This document shows, one piece after another, positions 1 to 10,091 of a stretch of DNA of 64,000 nt. The notes under the pieces are model-generated. The model saw nothing but the letters and a program-made list of their open reading frames with translations. It was not told where the DNA came from and searched no databases. Location of the stretch: the NCBI RefSeq assembly GCF_004920405.1, contig NZ_RFLV01000001.1:1798001-1862000 (forward strand). The letters run 5' to 3'. Position numbers and translations under genes: made by a program. Origin of the DNA: Pseudomonas leptonychotis (lineage in GTDB: Bacteria; Pseudomonadota; Gammaproteobacteria; Pseudomonadales; Pseudomonadaceae). Numbering within the stretch: the first letter of the stretch is position 1; every line of letters starts with the position of its first letter.

Positions 1-18
1 TAGCCCGCCTCTTAAGTC

Positions 19-969
19 TTAGAAAGCGAACGGCAGCGCCAGCTCGACCTGCTGGCGCTGTGCCAGGCGACGTTGGAACTCACTGGGATCATGGATCAAC
101 ACTTCTTGCCCGGCGAAGGACTCGGCGGCAATCAGGCGTGATAGCCAAAAGCGCACACAGGCGATACGCAGCATCGCCGGCCACAGCTCGGCTTCCGTCG
201 CCGTAAAGGGCCGCAACGCCGCATAAGCACCGAGAAAGGCTTGGGCGCGCTTGGGGTCGAGGCTGCCATCAGCATTCGAGCACCAGTCGTTCAGGGCAAT
301 CGCCAGGTCGTAGAGCATCGGCCCGGAGCAGGCGTTGTAGAAGTCGATCACCCCGGCCAGATGGTTGCCGTCGAACAGCACGTTGTCGCGGAACAGGTCG
401 GCGTGCAGGTTGGCCTGCGGCAAAGCAAGAATGCGTGGCTTGAGGTCGTGAATTTCCGCCAATGCATCACGCAGCAAGGGCAACTGCTCATCGGGCAATT
501 GCAAGGCCAGGCTTGGCCCCTCACTCAGCATCCAGTCCAGGCCTCGATCACTTTTGCGTGGCAGCGGTTGCGCGCGCGTGGCCAGGTGAATACGCGCGAG
601 CAGCGCGCCGACTTCCTGGCAGTGATGCGGGTTAGCCTCGTGCACATGCTTGCCGGCCAGGCGCGGCTGCAACAACGCCGGCTTTTCCGCCAGGCTGCGT
701 AGCGCCTCGCCGTTTTCGGTACGCAAGGCATAGGGCACGGGCAGGCCGGCAGCGTGTAGCACGTCGAGCAGTTCGATAAAGAACGGCAGGTCGGCGCTTG
801 GGCCACGTTCGATTAGAGTCAGGACGAACTCGCCCCGCTCCAGACTGACGAAGAAATTGCTGTTCTCGCTGCCCGCAGCAATGCCCTGGAAGTCGCGCAA
901 GCGACCTAGGCCATAGGGGGCGAGAAAGTCCTCGAGCTCGTGGCGCTCAAGCGGGGTAAACACCGACAT
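19..969 (-). CDS. thrB: Homoserine kinase (APH-type ThrB)
   Basis: Phosphorylates L-homoserine to O-phospho-L-homoserine in threonine synthesis, in the cytoplasm. The 316-residue protein is the aminoglycoside-phosphotransferase-fold kind of ThrB used by pseudomonads, not the GHMP kind. The Brenner-type catalytic motif HADLFRDN is visible near residue 185, followed by the metal-binding stretch GVIDFYN. The length is normal for the family. It lies 16 nt downstream of the DUF2782 gene on the same strand, so the two are probably one transcript. An AAGGCAG ribosome-binding site precedes the ATG at 969. The neighbourhood DUF2782–polA is the usual pseudomonad arrangement, which supports the name. 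Confidence 0.95.
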   Translation of the reverse strand: MSVFTPLERHELEDFLAPYGLGRLRDFQGIAAGSENSNFFVSLERGEFVLTLIERGPSADLPFFIELLDVLHAAGLPVPYALRTENGEALRSLAEKPALLQPRLAGKHVHEANPHHCQEVGALLARIHLATRAQPLPRKSDRGLDWMLSEGPSLALQLPDEQLPLLRDALAEIHDLKPRILALPQANLHADLFRDNVLFDGNHLAGVIDFYNACSGPMLYDLAIALNDWCSNADGSLDPKRAQAFLGAYAALRPFTATEAELWPAMLRIACVRFWLSRLIAAESFAGQEVLIHDPSEFQRRLAQRQQVELALPFAF

Positions 970-985
970 GACAGAACTGCCTTAA

Positions 986-1270
986 TTACCAGCTGAAAAT
1001 TTCCCAGGCCGGAATCAACATATCCGGGCTGTCTGAACGGACGAAGTTGCCATCGCTGCCATCGGCGCGGACCAGAAAGTACGGTTTACCGCCTTTTGGG
1101 ATGACTTTCACCGCGTAGAGAAAACCGTTAACCCGGTATTCGTGGATAGTGCGATCACCCTCTTGGCGAATGGTGACATCCGGGTCGGCCGAGACAGGAT
1201 CTTCGGCTTGAACGGCCAGGGTGGTGAATGCCAGCAGGCTGGCCAGCAACAGGCGATTGAGTACACGCAT
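986..1270 (-). CDS. DUF2782 family small periplasmic protein
   Basis: A 94-residue protein with a cleavable signal peptide (about residues 1-22, ending VQA) and a short mature domain. It contains the conserved stretch IREYRVNG-like (here IHEYRVNGFLYAVKV) and PYFLV, typical of DUF2782. The family has no established function. In Pseudomonas it is regularly found between thrB and polA, as here, divergent from polA and co-directional with thrB. The predicted location is periplasmic. Confidence 0.88.
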   Translation of the reverse strand: MRVLNRLLLASLLAFTTLAVQAEDPVSADPDVTIRQEGDRTIHEYRVNGFLYAVKVIPKGGKPYFLVRADGSDGNFVRSDSPDMLIPAWEIFSW

Positions 1271-1344
1271 GATAACCTTGTCCCTTTGATTCCAATGGTG
1301 CGGTCATTCTAACGCCGCCCCCGCCGAAAAGGTTGATCCTGCTC

Positions 1345-4194
1345 ATGAGCCAAGCTCCTCTCGTACTGGTTGACGGTTCTTCTTACCTTTACCGGGCTTT
1401 CCATGCCTTGCCGCCGCTGACCACCTCCAAGGGCTTGCCGACGGGGGCAGTGAAAGGCGTGCTGAACATGCTTAAGAGTCTGCGTAAGCAGTACCCGAAA
1501 AGCCCGTTTGCCGTGGTGTTCGATGCCAAGGGCGGTACGTTTCGCGATGAAATGTATGCTGATTACAAGGCCAATCGCCCCTCGATGCCGGACGAGCTGC
1601 GGGTACAGGTTGAGCCGCTGCATGCCAGTGTCAGAGCCATGGGCTATCCGCTGCTGTGTGTTGAAGGTGTCGAAGCCGATGACGTGATCGGCACCCTGGC
1701 CCGTCAGTGCGCCGCCGAGGGGCGTGATGTGGTGATCTCCACTGGCGACAAGGACATGGCCCAACTGGTGTGCCCGCACGTTACGCTGGTCAACACCATG
1801 AGCGGAAGCGTCTATGACATAGAGGGCGTGAAAGCGAAATTCGGCGTCGGTCCTGAGTTGATCATCGACTACCTGGCGCTGATGGGCGACAAGGTTGACA
1901 ACATCCCTGGCGTGCCGGGCGTAGGTGAGAAGACTGCGCTGGGTCTGCTGGTCGGTGTCGGCGGCGGTCTGGACGTGCTCTACGCCAACCTCGAGAAGGT
2001 GCCGGAATTGCCGATTCGTGGCGCCAAGACCCTGCCGGCCAAGCTCACTGAGCATAAGGACATGGCCTACCTGTCCTATGCTCTGGCGACCATCAAACTC
2101 GATGTGCCGCTGAATATCGAAATCGAATCGCTGCACCCAGGCCAGATGGATGTGCCCGCTCTGGTCGAGCTGTACGCCGAGCTGGAGTTCAAAACCTGGC
2201 GCGATGAACTGCTACGCAGCAATCCTGCTCCGGTAGTTGCGCCGCAGGCCAAAGCGGCCGCCGATGATCTATTTGCCCTGGCACCGAGCGCCAATGTTGT
2301 GGCCGAGGAGGTTGCAGTTGCAGCGGTTGCCTCAGGCGCCGATGAAGCGCCTGCGCAGACTCCGGCAACCGAAGCGCTGGGCGATTACCAATGCATCCTC
2401 GACCAGGCGCAGTTTGATGTCTGGCTGGAGAAGCTGCGCAACGCCGAGCTGATTGCGTTCGACACCGAGACCACTGGCCTGGACGCACAGAAGGCCCAGT
2501 TGGTCGGTTTGTCGTTTGCGGTTAGAGCGGGAGAAGCGGCGTATATCCCGGTTGACCATAGTTATATGGGCGTGCCGACCCAGCTGGACCGCGATGCAGT
2601 ACTCAAGGCGCTACAGCCGATTCTTGAGGACCCAAACAAAGCCAAGGTCGGCCAGCACGCCAAGTACGACATCAATATTTTGGCCAATGCCTCGACGCCG
2701 ATCCGCGTGCAGGGCGTGGCGTTCGATACCATGCTCGAATCCTATGTGCTGGATTCCACCGCTACCCGCCATGACATGGACAGCCTCGCGCTCAAGTACC
2801 TGGACCACAGCAATATCCGCTTCGAGGATATTGCCGGTAAAGGCGCCAAGCAGCTGACCTTCGACCAGATCGACCTGGCCCAGGCCGCGCCCTATGCCGC
2901 CGAAGATGCCGACGTGACCCTGCGTCTGCACCAGCACTTATGGGCCAAGCTGGACGCCGAGCCGAGCCTGGCCAAGGTGTTGCGCGAAATTGAAATGCCG
3001 TTGGTGCCAGTGTTGGCGCGTATTGAGCGTCAAGGCGCATTGGTGGATGCCAACCTGTTGGGCCTGCAAAGCGTCGAGCTGGGTGAAAAACTGGTGGAGC
3101 TAGAGCGCCAGGCTTTTGAGATTGCCGGTGAGGAATTCAACCTGGCTTCACCCAAGCAACTTGGGGTGATTCTTTACGAAAAACTCGGCCTGCCGATTAT
3201 CAGCAAAACCGCCAAAGGACAGGCATCTACCGCCGAGGCGGTGTTGGCCGAACTGGCCGAGCAGGACTTCGAACTGCCCAAGGTGCTGATGCAGTACCGC
3301 TCTCTGAGCAAGCTTAAGAGCACCTACACTGACCGCTTGCCGGAGCAGATCAACCCGCGCACCGGGCGTATCCACACCAGCTATCACCAGGCTGTGGCCG
3401 CAACTGGGCGCTTGTCGTCCACCGATCCGAACCTGCAAAACATCCCGATCCGCACCGCCGAAGGCCGGCGCATTCGCCAGGCCTTTATCGCGCCCAAGGG
3501 TTACAAGCTGCTGGCGGCGGATTATTCGCAGATCGAGCTGCGCATCATGGCCCACCTGGCCAAGGACGAAAGCCTGCTGGATGCCTTCCGCCACGGTCGC
3601 GATGTGCATAAAGCCACGGCTGCCGAGGTGTTCGGTGTAGCGCTGGAGGATGTCAGCACCGATCAGCGCCGCAGTGCCAAGGCGATCAACTTCGGCCTGA
3701 TCTATGGCATGAGCGCCTTTGGTTTGGCCAAGCAGATCGGTTGCGATCGCAAGCAGGCCAAGGCCTATATCGATGTCTACTTCGCCCGCTACCCCGGCGT
3801 GCTGGCCTATATGGAGCGCACTCGCGCGCAGGCGGCTGAGCAGGGCTTTGTTGAAACCCTGTTCGGTCGCCGCTTATACCTGCCGGATATTCATGCGAAG
3901 AACCAGGCGCTGCGCAAAGGCGCCGAACGCACGGCGATCAACGCGCCGATGCAAGGCACCGCGGCGGACATCATCAAGCGCGCGATGGTGACGGTGGACA
4001 ACTGGCTGAGCGAGTCCGGTCTGGATGCCAAGGTCATTTTGCAGGTGCACGATGAGCTTGTGCTGGAAGTGCGCGAGGATCTGATCGAGCAGGTGCGTGA
4101 GCAGATCAAGCCGTTGATGGGCAATGCCGCTGCGTTAGATGTGCCGCTGCTGGTTGAGGTAGGAGTAGGTGCTAACTGGGACGAGGCTCATTGA
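1345..4194 (+). CDS. polA: DNA polymerase I
   Basis: Repair and Okazaki-fragment-processing polymerase of 949 residues. The N-terminal 5'-3' exonuclease domain spans about residues 1-290. The 3'-5' proofreading domain spans about 350-520 and keeps its acidic motif ([10 protein letters not shown] near residue 371), so proofreading looks intact. The polymerase domain follows with motif A (DYSQIELR, about residue 725), the O-helix motif ([14 protein letters not shown]) and motif C (VHDEL, about residue 902). A TTG lies 12 bases upstream in frame, but the ATG at 1345 gives the standard N-terminus [19 protein letters not shown] and has an AAAAGG site upstream. It is divergent from the DUF2782–thrB pair and is followed by the ersA small RNA. 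Confidence 0.98.
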   Translation: MSQAPLVLVDGSSYLYRAFHALPPLTTSKGLPTGAVKGVLNMLKSLRKQYPKSPFAVVFDAKGGTFRDEMYADYKANRPSMPDELRVQVEPLHASVRAMGYPLLCVEGVEADDVIGTLARQCAAEGRDVVISTGDKDMAQLVCPHVTLVNTMSGSVYDIEGVKAKFGVGPELIIDYLALMGDKVDNIPGVPGVGEKTALGLLVGVGGGLDVLYANLEKVPELPIRGAKTLPAKLTEHKDMAYLSYALATIKLDVPLNIEIESLHPGQMDVPALVELYAELEFKTWRDELLRSNPAPVVAPQAKAAADDLFALAPSANVVAEEVAVAAVASGADEAPAQTPATEALGDYQCILDQAQFDVWLEKLRNAELIAFDTETTGLDAQKAQLVGLSFAVRAGEAAYIPVDHSYMGVPTQLDRDAVLKALQPILEDPNKAKVGQHAKYDINILANASTPIRVQGVAFDTMLESYVLDSTATRHDMDSLALKYLDHSNIRFEDIAGKGAKQLTFDQIDLAQAAPYAAEDADVTLRLHQHLWAKLDAEPSLAKVLREIEMPLVPVLARIERQGALVDANLLGLQSVELGEKLVELERQAFEIAGEEFNLASPKQLGVILYEKLGLPIISKTAKGQASTAEAVLAELAEQDFELPKVLMQYRSLSKLKSTYTDRLPEQINPRTGRIHTSYHQAVAATGRLSSTDPNLQNIPIRTAEGRRIRQAFIAPKGYKLLAADYSQIELRIMAHLAKDESLLDAFRHGRDVHKATAAEVFGVALEDVSTDQRRSAKAINFGLIYGMSAFGLAKQIGCDRKQAKAYIDVYFARYPGVLAYMERTRAQAAEQGFVETLFGRRLYLPDIHAKNQALRKGAERTAINAPMQGTAADIIKRAMVTVDNWLSESGLDAKVILQVHDELVLEVREDLIEQVREQIKPLMGNAAALDVPLLVEVGVGANWDEAH

Positions 4195-4283
4195 TGGGCG
4201 GTGTAGAGCCTACTGGCGAGCGCTAAAGGCGTAGGCCTATCAAGGTGTCTGCGCTTTAAATAAATTAATTACAGCGAGCATCT

Positions 4284-4311
4284 GAACTTTGCTTTGGCTT
4301 GGCCACTCAGA
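4284..4311 (+). promoter_or_regulatory. AlgU (sigma22)-type promoter of ersA
   Basis: GAACTT at 4284-4289 and TCAGA at 4307-4311 are separated by 17 nt. This matches the envelope-stress sigma factor AlgU/AlgT consensus (GAACTT, 16-17 nt, TCTGA). It points at the small RNA that ends at the terminator near 4448, with transcription predicted to begin around 4317. Confidence 0.8.
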
Positions 4312-4316
4312 GCTTA

Positions 4317-4448
4317 TGAATGGCCTAGACAACCATTCGATGCTCCTTTGTTGTGTTAAGTGTTGGCAGATTCTGAACCCCGCCCTAGCGGTTCGGATGT
4401 TGAACCCCGAAACTTCCCTCCCCCATAGAAGTTTCGGGGTTTTTTTTG
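4317..4448 (+). ncRNA. ersA: ErsA small regulatory RNA
   Basis: The polA–engB intergenic space is where enterobacteria carry Spot 42 and where Pseudomonas carries ErsA, an AlgU-dependent small RNA that represses algC translation and affects biofilm and virulence genes. Here an AlgU-type promoter predicts a start near 4317 and a strong intrinsic terminator ends near 4448. The resulting transcript of about 130 nt is the size known for ErsA. The terminator loop is C-rich (CCCTCCCCC), a plausible seed for pairing with G-rich ribosome-binding sites. The 5' end is inferred from the promoter and not observed. Confidence 0.8.
4403..4448 (+). terminator. Intrinsic terminator of ersA
   Basis: A perfect 13-bp stem has arms at 4403-4415 and 4429-4441 around a 13-nt loop. 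It runs directly into a T-rich tract ending at 4447. Confidence 0.92.
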
Positions 4449-4496
4449 CCCGCACTCCTGGTCATCACGTTATGGCCAGGCCTCAAGCGTGCTGAA

Positions 4497-5150
4497 TCAG
4501 GCCTCAGTCTCTTCATCGTCCGGCACGGCAAATTCGCCGAGTTGCATCCATTCGGCCAACACCGCTTGTGCGTCTTCGATACCGATACGCTTGGGCGCTG
4601 AGAACAGTTGGATGCTAACGCGGTCGCCCCAGCGTGCCTGAATCTCCTTGCGCACCTCTAGTAGAACGGTTTTCGCGGCGCCAAAGGCCAGCTTGTCGGC
4701 TTTGGTTAGGAGGATGTGCATGGGCATTTCGCTTGCGGCTGTCCAATCGAGCATCAGTATGTCGAACTCGGTCAGCGGCTTGCGGATATCCATCATCAGC
4801 ATCAGTCCTCGCAGGCATTCGCGGCTGCCGAGGTAGGCTTCCAGGTGTTTCTGCCAATGCAATTTCAGCGGGATGGGTACCTTGGCGTAACCATAACCGG
4901 GCAAGTCGACCAGGCGACGCTCTTCATCCAGTTTGAAGAAGTTGAGCAGCTGGGTGCGCCCAGGCGTCTTTGAGGTGCGCGCCAGGCTGGCGTGGGTCAG
5001 GGTATTCAGGGCGCTGGATTTACCGGCGTTGGAGCGTCCGGCAAAGGCCACTTCATGACCGAAATCTTCCGGGCACTGGTCGACTTTGGCTGCGCTGATA
5101 AGAAAAGTGGCTTGCTGGCACAGGCCGATAATCGGGTTCTTGGGTTGCAT
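4497..5150 (-). CDS. engB: Ribosome biogenesis GTP-binding protein EngB (YihA/YsxC)
   Basis: A 217-residue GTPase of the TrmE–Era–EngA–YihA class, needed for late assembly of the large ribosomal subunit. All G motifs can be read: G1 GRSNAGKS, G2 region PGRTQ, G3 [10 protein letters not shown]4 TKADK and G5 SAP. The length is typical. It is convergent with ersA/polA. The start [17 protein letters not shown] is the conserved family N-terminus. An acidic C-terminal tail (DDEETEA) follows the G domain. Confidence 0.97.
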   Translation of the reverse strand: MQPKNPIIGLCQQATFLISAAKVDQCPEDFGHEVAFAGRSNAGKSSALNTLTHASLARTSKTPGRTQLLNFFKLDEERRLVDLPGYGYAKVPIPLKLHWQKHLEAYLGSRECLRGLMLMMDIRKPLTEFDILMLDWTAASEMPMHILLTKADKLAFGAAKTVLLEVRKEIQARWGDRVSIQLFSAPKRIGIEDAQAVLAEWMQLGEFAVPDDEETEA

Positions 5151-5277
5151 CTGGATATCCGTGAGGCGAGCGTAGGGTGGCGTTACAGGCGCGATGCCCT
5201 TGCGACATTTGCGCGCAGCCTGCCTGTTGGCGCATAGCGCGGCAAGCTGCGTCGTTTCCGTTTCAATGACGCCAGTA

Positions 5278-5283
5278 TATAAT
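5278..5283 (+). promoter_or_regulatory. Candidate -10 box for the cytochrome c5–c4 genes
   Basis: A perfect TATAAT lies about 115 nt before the cytochrome c5 start in the engB–cytochrome intergenic space. The -35 at the expected spacing (TTTCCG, 5255-5260) is weak, so this is a tentative sigma70 promoter. Confidence 0.4.
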
Positions 5284-5396
5284 GGCGCAGATTTTGTGTG
5301 CGCTTTCTCCCGCTGTTGGATAAGTGTTCACGGGAACGATTTAGATCATCTGCCCATAGAAAGCAGTACGTTCCCCTCCCTGATGAGGTTGATCTG

Positions 5397-5687
5397 ATGA
5401 AAAAACTACTGACTGTAGCCACTGCATTGATGTTTTCGTTGGGGGCTCACGCTGCACAGGACCCTGAAGCCGTATACGCTCGTGCGTGCGGCGTGTGCCA
5501 CAACGGGGCGATCCCGACCGCGCCGTTAAAAGGCGACAAGGCTGCCTGGGAGCCGCGTTTGGCGAAGGGTATGGATGCGCTGGTACTTAGCGTCACCAAC
5601 GGCCTGAATGCCATGCCACCAGGTGGGCTGTGCACCGACTGCTCGGCCGAGGATTACCAAGCGGTCATTAAGTTGATGACCGAGTAA
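5397..5687 (+). CDS. Cytochrome c5 family monoheme protein
   Basis: A 96-residue periplasmic c-type cytochrome. It has a signal peptide (about residues 1-18, ending AHA), one heme-binding motif CGVCH, and the second cysteine pair CTDC near the C-terminus characteristic of cytochrome c5. The ATG at 5397 is chosen because it starts directly before the basic signal-peptide head (MKKLL) and has a GAGG site upstream. In-frame upstream codons would place extra residues before the signal peptide. It sits 46 nt before the cytochrome c4 gene, as in P. aeruginosa, and likely moves electrons in the periplasm toward terminal oxidases. Confidence 0.92.
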   Translation: MKKLLTVATALMFSLGAHAAQDPEAVYARACGVCHNGAIPTAPLKGDKAAWEPRLAKGMDALVLSVTNGLNAMPPGGLCTDCSAEDYQAVIKLMTE

Positions 5688-5733
5688 GCCGGGCCTATAA
5701 ACTCTTTCTCTTAGTCGCAAATTGGATTAGCTG

Positions 5734-6339
5734 ATGAACAAAGTACTCGTGAGTCTGCTGTTGACCCTTGGCATTACCGGCCTGGCGCACGCCGCCGGCA
5801 ATGCCGAAGCGGGTCAGGGTAAAGTTGTTGTATGTGGTGCTTGCCATGGTGCCGACGGCAACAGTGCAGCCCCGAACTTCCCGAAACTGGCTGGGCAAGG
5901 CGAGCGTTACTTGCTCAAGCAGCTGAACGACATCAAATCCGGCGCGCGCCCTGTCGTGGAAATGACCGGTTTGCTGGACAACCTCAGCGACCAAGACCTG
6001 GAAGATATGTCCGCTTACTTCGCCAGCCAGAAGATGAGTGTTGGTGCGGCCGATCCGAAGCTGGTTGAGCGTGGCGGCGAATTGTTCCGTGGCGGCAAAC
6101 TGGCTGAAGGCATGCCTGCTTGCACCGGTTGCCATTCGCCGAATGGTGCTGGCCTGGATGCCGCCGGTTACCCGCAACTGGGTGGTCAGCACGCCACTTA
6201 CCTTGCCAAGCAGCTGACTGACTTCCGTGAAGGCAACCGTACCAACGATGGCGACAGCATGATCATGCGTTCGATCGCAGCCAAGCTGAGCAACAAAGAC
6301 ATCGAAGCAGTCTCCAGCTTTATTCAAGGCCTGCATTGA
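5734..6339 (+). CDS. Diheme cytochrome c4
   Basis: A 201-residue periplasmic electron carrier. Signal peptide residues 1-20 (ending HAA) are followed by two similar class I cytochrome domains, with heme motifs CGACH near residue 34 and CTGCH near residue 130. The two-domain layout and length are those of cytochrome c4, which feeds electrons to heme-copper oxidases, notably cbb3 types. It follows the c5-like gene closely and ends in an intrinsic terminator before dsbA. Confidence 0.96.
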   Translation: MNKVLVSLLLTLGITGLAHAAGNAEAGQGKVVVCGACHGADGNSAAPNFPKLAGQGERYLLKQLNDIKSGARPVVEMTGLLDNLSDQDLEDMSAYFASQKMSVGAADPKLVERGGELFRGGKLAEGMPACTGCHSPNGAGLDAAGYPQLGGQHATYLAKQLTDFREGNRTNDGDSMIMRSIAAKLSNKDIEAVSSFIQGLH

Positions 6340-6372
6340 TCTGTTAACACTGCGACATGCCGTAATGAAATA

Positions 6373-6395
6373 GGGTGGCTTAGGCCGCCCTTTTT
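6373..6395 (+). terminator. Terminator after cytochrome c4
   Basis: GGGTGGC and GCCGCCC form a 7-bp stem with one G-U pair and a 4-nt loop, followed by five T residues. Confidence 0.8.
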
Positions 6396-6492
6396 CATTG
6401 TGGGCATCGCTACAATGTACGGAACCCCAGTTTGCCTCGCGGGTCGAACTTCGATTCGCCATCGCGCACCGTCTATAGCCAAGGAGTAACGC

Positions 6493-7122
6493 ATGCGTAA
6501 CCTGATCCTCAGTGCCACTCTCGTCACCGCCAGCCTGTTTGGCTTGAGCGCTCACGCCGAGCCGATTGAAGCAGGCAAGCAATATGTTGAGTTGAACAAC
6601 CCGGTCGCGGTTGCCAAACCAGGCAAGATCGAAGTGGTGGAGCTGTTCTGGTACGGCTGTGGCCATTGCTACAAGTTTGAAGAAACCATCAACCCGTGGA
6701 TTGATAGCTTGCCGGACGATGTGAATTTCGTGCGTATCCCAGCCATGTTCGGCGGTATGTGGAATGTTCACGGCCAGCTGTTTATCACCCTTGAGGCGAT
6801 GAAGGCTGAGCACAAGGTGCATGCCGCTGTGTTCGATGCCATCCATGTACAGGGTAAAAAGCTCGCCACGCCGGAAGAAATGGCTGACTTTCTGGCGGCC
6901 GAAGGCATCGATAAAGACGCCTTTCTCAAGACCTATAACTCATTCGGCGTGAAGAGCCAGCTGGAGAAAGCCAAGAAACTGGCCATGGCCTACCAGATCA
7001 GCGGCGTGCCGGTGATGATCGTCAACGGCAAATACCGGTTTGACATCAGCAGCTCGGGTGGTCCGCAGCAAACCTTGCAAGTGGCTGACCACCTGATCGC
7101 CAAAGAACGCGCCGAGCAGTAA
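6493..7122 (+). CDS. dsbA: Thiol:disulfide interchange protein DsbA
   Basis: Periplasmic oxidase that puts disulfide bonds into secreted proteins. The 209-residue precursor has a signal peptide (about residues 1-22, ending AHA). The thioredoxin-fold active site is FWYGCGHC with cysteines at 56 and 59, and the cis-proline loop is SGVPVM. The GHC dipeptide is the Pseudomonas DsbA form. An AAGGAG site precedes the ATG and a TACAAT box lies at 6411. It is likely co-transcribed with the EEP-family gene 24 nt downstream. Confidence 0.96.
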   Translation: MRNLILSATLVTASLFGLSAHAEPIEAGKQYVELNNPVAVAKPGKIEVVELFWYGCGHCYKFEETINPWIDSLPDDVNFVRIPAMFGGMWNVHGQLFITLEAMKAEHKVHAAVFDAIHVQGKKLATPEEMADFLAAEGIDKDAFLKTYNSFGVKSQLEKAKKLAMAYQISGVPVMIVNGKYRFDISSSGGPQQTLQVADHLIAKERAEQ

Positions 7123-7146
7123 GTGGCAGACGCGGATAACGCGTAA

Positions 7147-8010
7147 ATGCTCAGGCGCTGGCCTGCCAAGCGAGCGGTTGACCTGTGCGACCCACAGGTC
7201 AACCCCGGTTGCGTGTCAGCCGAAGACTGGCCGCAGAATGGCAGTTTGCGGCTGCTGAGTTTCAATATCCAAGTGGGTATCAGTACCCAGCGTTATCACC
7301 ATTACCTCACGCGCAGTTGGCAGCATGTGCTGCCTACCGCCGGGCGTAGCGGCAATCTGCAACGGATTGGCGACTTGCTCAATGATTTCGACTTAGTCGC
7401 CTTGCAGGAGGTAGATGGCGGCAGCCTGCGTTCCGGCTACGTCAATCAGGTCGAACACCTGGCACATCTTGGCGCCTTTCCTTACTGGTACCAGCAACTC
7501 AACCGTAACCTCGGCCGCCTGGCGCAACACAGCAATGGCGTGCTCAGTCGTTTACGTCCCAGCTTGCTGGAAGATCACCCGCTGCCTGGTCCGCCGGGGC
7601 GCGGTGCCATGTTGTTGCGCCTGGGTGAGGGGCCGGACGCGATTGCGGTGGTGATGATGCACCTGTCACTTGGCGCGCGTACCCGCACCCGCCAGCTGGC
7701 CTACATTCGCGAACTGCTGAGTGACTATCGCCACCGGGTGCTGATGGGCGACATGAATACGCATGCCAATGATCTTCTGCTGCATTCGCCGTTGCGCGAT
7801 CTTGAGTTATTCGCGCCGCAAATCGAGGCGACTTTCCCTAGCTGGCGGCCGCAGCGTTGCCTTGACCACATCCTCCTCAGCCCGACATTGTCACTGGAGC
7901 GCTGTGAGGTGTTGCCAATGTCAATTTCCGATCACTTGCCCGTGGCGGTGCAAATTCGCCTGCCTACTTCACTCTATGGGCCGGCAACGCCTATGCTGAT
8001 TGAGCCTTAA
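7147..8010 (+). CDS. Endonuclease/exonuclease/phosphatase (EEP) family protein
   Basis: A 287-residue member of the DNase I-like metal-dependent phosphodiesterase fold. The family motifs are present in order: SFNIQ (metal Asn), LQEVDGG (metal Glu), GDMNTH (Asp/Asn) and the C-terminal SDHLPV (catalytic Asp-His). The substrate cannot be read from sequence, because the family covers nucleic acids, phosphoinositides and sphingomyelin. There is no obvious signal peptide. It is 24 nt after dsbA, the same pair as in P. aeruginosa. Its stop codon abuts an interspersed repeat at 8011. Confidence 0.9.
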   Translation: MLRRWPAKRAVDLCDPQVNPGCVSAEDWPQNGSLRLLSFNIQVGISTQRYHHYLTRSWQHVLPTAGRSGNLQRIGDLLNDFDLVALQEVDGGSLRSGYVNQVEHLAHLGAFPYWYQQLNRNLGRLAQHSNGVLSRLRPSLLEDHPLPGPPGRGAMLLRLGEGPDAIAVVMMHLSLGARTRTRQLAYIRELLSDYRHRVLMGDMNTHANDLLLHSPLRDLELFAPQIEATFPSWRPQRCLDHILLSPTLSLERCEVLPMSISDHLPVAVQIRLPTSLYGPATPMLIEP

Positions 8011-8150
8011 GAACCTGTTTATGATCTGCTGCGCGTCGGCCCTGCTGCGTTAAAAACAGGCTCGGAATGCTCATTTACACCAGTAAACTCCGCTTCCTCG
8101 CCTGTTTTTTCCTTGCAGGACTCTAGCTCGCGAGATCGTAAAACAGCTTC
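8011..8150. repeat. MITE-like interspersed repeat, copy 1
   Basis: A 140-bp non-coding element that begins right after a stop codon. Its ends are imperfect inverted repeats (GAACCTGTTTATGATC at the left; GAAGCTGTTTTACGATC read inward from the right). The internal 52 nt at 8066-8117 match 23969-24020 on the other strand at 46 of 52 positions. No open reading frame is evident inside. Confidence 0.75.
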
Positions 8151-8168
8151 TACGTTTGGACTGCAACC

Positions 8169-10061
8169 ATGACCGATGATGCTCAACGCTGGAAAAGCAA
8201 GTACCTGGAAAGTCTGGAACAGCAAGAAAAGCTCGAACGCAGCTGGGATGCGCGACTCGACCTGCTAAGGCGTGGGCTGGTGCGCAGCTCGCTGGCAGCT
8301 GAGGGCAGTGATAAATCGGTCGACCAGTGCATGCAAGAGCTGCGCGACATTCTGCGCCGCGACGATATCGATGCCGGCCTGTCTGCGTTGATTCCGCGGT
8401 TGGAGAGGGCGGTACTGGACTCCGAGAAAAGCCGCCAGGATCGACTTGAGTTGAATGTGTCTGGGGTCACCAGCCTGACTGATCAGCTGCTCGCTCTGGA
8501 ACCGCCGCGCGAGGTGCGCAAGGCGCTCAAGCAGTTTGCCAAACGCATCGAAGAGCGTGCCAGTCAGCCGCGTGAGCTGCCTGCGTTGCTCTCAGAATTG
8601 AGCCGCCTGCAGCAACAAGTGCTGGCGGCATTTGATGGGGGTGAGCCCGGTACGCCGCGTCCTGGCTTGCTACAGCGGCTATTTGGTAACAAGGAGACAG
8701 CGTCCGGCAGCCCTACTGATGCTGAGCCGACGCCGGCTGATAAGGCGCAACCAGCAGCGCCCGCCCCGGCTGCTGCCGCGCAATCGGACCGCCCACCATT
8801 AGCGGTCGAATCGTTACCGGCCCCCAGCATGGCTGCACCTGCACCTGCATCTGTCGAGCCTGTTAGGGCACCCGTTGAGCACGAGCAACCGTCAGGGGCA
8901 GAGTTGCAGGTTGCCGTGGCAGTCTTACCCGATGCCGTGCTGGCGCCGACAGCGTCTGCGCCAGCTCAGAGTGCCGGCGACCCGGCCTACGCCCTACCGG
9001 AAATTCCCGAGCCGGGTTACAGCGCTGTTGCCGCACATATCGGCGACAGTTTGATGGGGCTGCTCGATGAACTGGAGCTTCCGGAGCGCCATCAGCCGCA
9101 GGGCGAGGCCTTACGCCAACGGGTACAGGGTGGCCTGAACTGGTACGAGTTGGTGTCGGTGCTGGATGATTTGGCGGTGTTGGTGCTGGCCGTCACCGAT
9201 AGCGGTCAGCGCGATTTTGCCAGCTACCTGAAGCAGTTGAATGAGCGCCTAGCCTCCTTTCTCAGTACCCTCAGCGAGGCCCACGAGGGTTACAGCGAGT
9301 CCGTGCAGAGCGCTCGCAGCTTTAACCTGGAATTGCGTGAGCAGGTCAGTGGCTTGCAGGCCAGCGTGCAGGATGCGATTGATCTGCCCACCCTCAAGCA
9401 ATCGTTGGAAGCCCGTCTGGATGGTCTGCTTAGCACCGTCAGCGAGCACCAGAAGCACCGTGATGGCCATGAGGAACAAGTCGCGCAGCGTCTGCAGAGT
9501 CTGACCCAGAAGGTTGCTGACATGGAGCATGAAGCGCAGGGCTTTCGCGATCACCTCGAAGAGCAGCGGCAAAAAGCGTTGATCGACCCGCTCACCGGCC
9601 TGCCCAATCGTGCCGGCTGGAGCGAGCGCCTGGAGTTGGAAATGGCGCGCTGGAAGCGTTATGGCGGCGAATTGCTGCTCGCGGTGCTGGATATCGACCA
9701 TTTCAAGCGGATCAACGACAACTACGGTCACCTGGCGGGTGACAAAGTGCTGAAGATCATTGCCGGTGAGTTGGCCAAGCGCCTGCGCAAAACTGATTTT
9801 ATTGCGCGGTTCGGCGGCGAGGAGTTTGTACTGTTGATCCCCTCAACGCCTCTGGAGGGCGGTCAGCAACTGTTGCAAACCCTGTTGGATGGCGTTGAAC
9901 AATGCCCGTTCCACTTTCGAGGTGAGCGCGTAACTATCACCCTGTCGGCTGGATTGACGGCCTTCAGCAATGACGAGGACAGCGACAAGGTGTTCGAGCG
10001 TGCCGACCAGGCGCTCTATCGCGCCAAGGGTGGCGGGCGTAACCGGGTCGAGCAAGGCTAG
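8169..10061 (+). CDS. Diguanylate cyclase, GGDEF domain (DgcH-like)
   Basis: Makes cyclic di-GMP from two GTP. The 630-residue protein has a long N-terminal region with coiled-coil character, and a low-complexity Ala/Pro-rich linker at about residues 175-285. A second helical region follows, and then a C-terminal GGDEF domain. The signature is GGEEF at residue 549, preceded at exactly five residues by RKTD, which fits the RxxD product-inhibition site. The enzyme should therefore be active and feedback-inhibited. No transmembrane segment or signal peptide is seen, so it looks cytoplasmic. Position next to dsbA–EEP matches P. aeruginosa PA5487 (dgcH). Confidence 0.92.
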   Translation: MTDDAQRWKSKYLESLEQQEKLERSWDARLDLLRRGLVRSSLAAEGSDKSVDQCMQELRDILRRDDIDAGLSALIPRLERAVLDSEKSRQDRLELNVSGVTSLTDQLLALEPPREVRKALKQFAKRIEERASQPRELPALLSELSRLQQQVLAAFDGGEPGTPRPGLLQRLFGNKETASGSPTDAEPTPADKAQPAAPAPAAAAQSDRPPLAVESLPAPSMAAPAPASVEPVRAPVEHEQPSGAELQVAVAVLPDAVLAPTASAPAQSAGDPAYALPEIPEPGYSAVAAHIGDSLMGLLDELELPERHQPQGEALRQRVQGGLNWYELVSVLDDLAVLVLAVTDSGQRDFASYLKQLNERLASFLSTLSEAHEGYSESVQSARSFNLELREQVSGLQASVQDAIDLPTLKQSLEARLDGLLSTVSEHQKHRDGHEEQVAQRLQSLTQKVADMEHEAQGFRDHLEEQRQKALIDPLTGLPNRAGWSERLELEMARWKRYGGELLLAVLDIDHFKRINDNYGHLAGDKVLKIIAGELAKRLRKTDFIARFGGEEFVLLIPSTPLEGGQQLLQTLLDGVEQCPFHFRGERVTITLSAGLTAFSNDEDSDKVFERADQALYRAKGGGRNRVEQG

Positions 10062-10091
10062 GCCGGTATTACCTGCATGGCTGTCAGCGGC

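Noticed and set aside
4195..4283. Possible polA terminator in the first part of the polA–ersA gap
   Set aside because: Partial repeats of GTAG and GCCTA occur but no stable stem followed by a T tract could be found.
5695..6846. 383-codon minus-strand frame across cytochrome c4 and dsbA
   Set aside because: It overlaps two clear genes on the other strand and reads as low-complexity shadow sequence.
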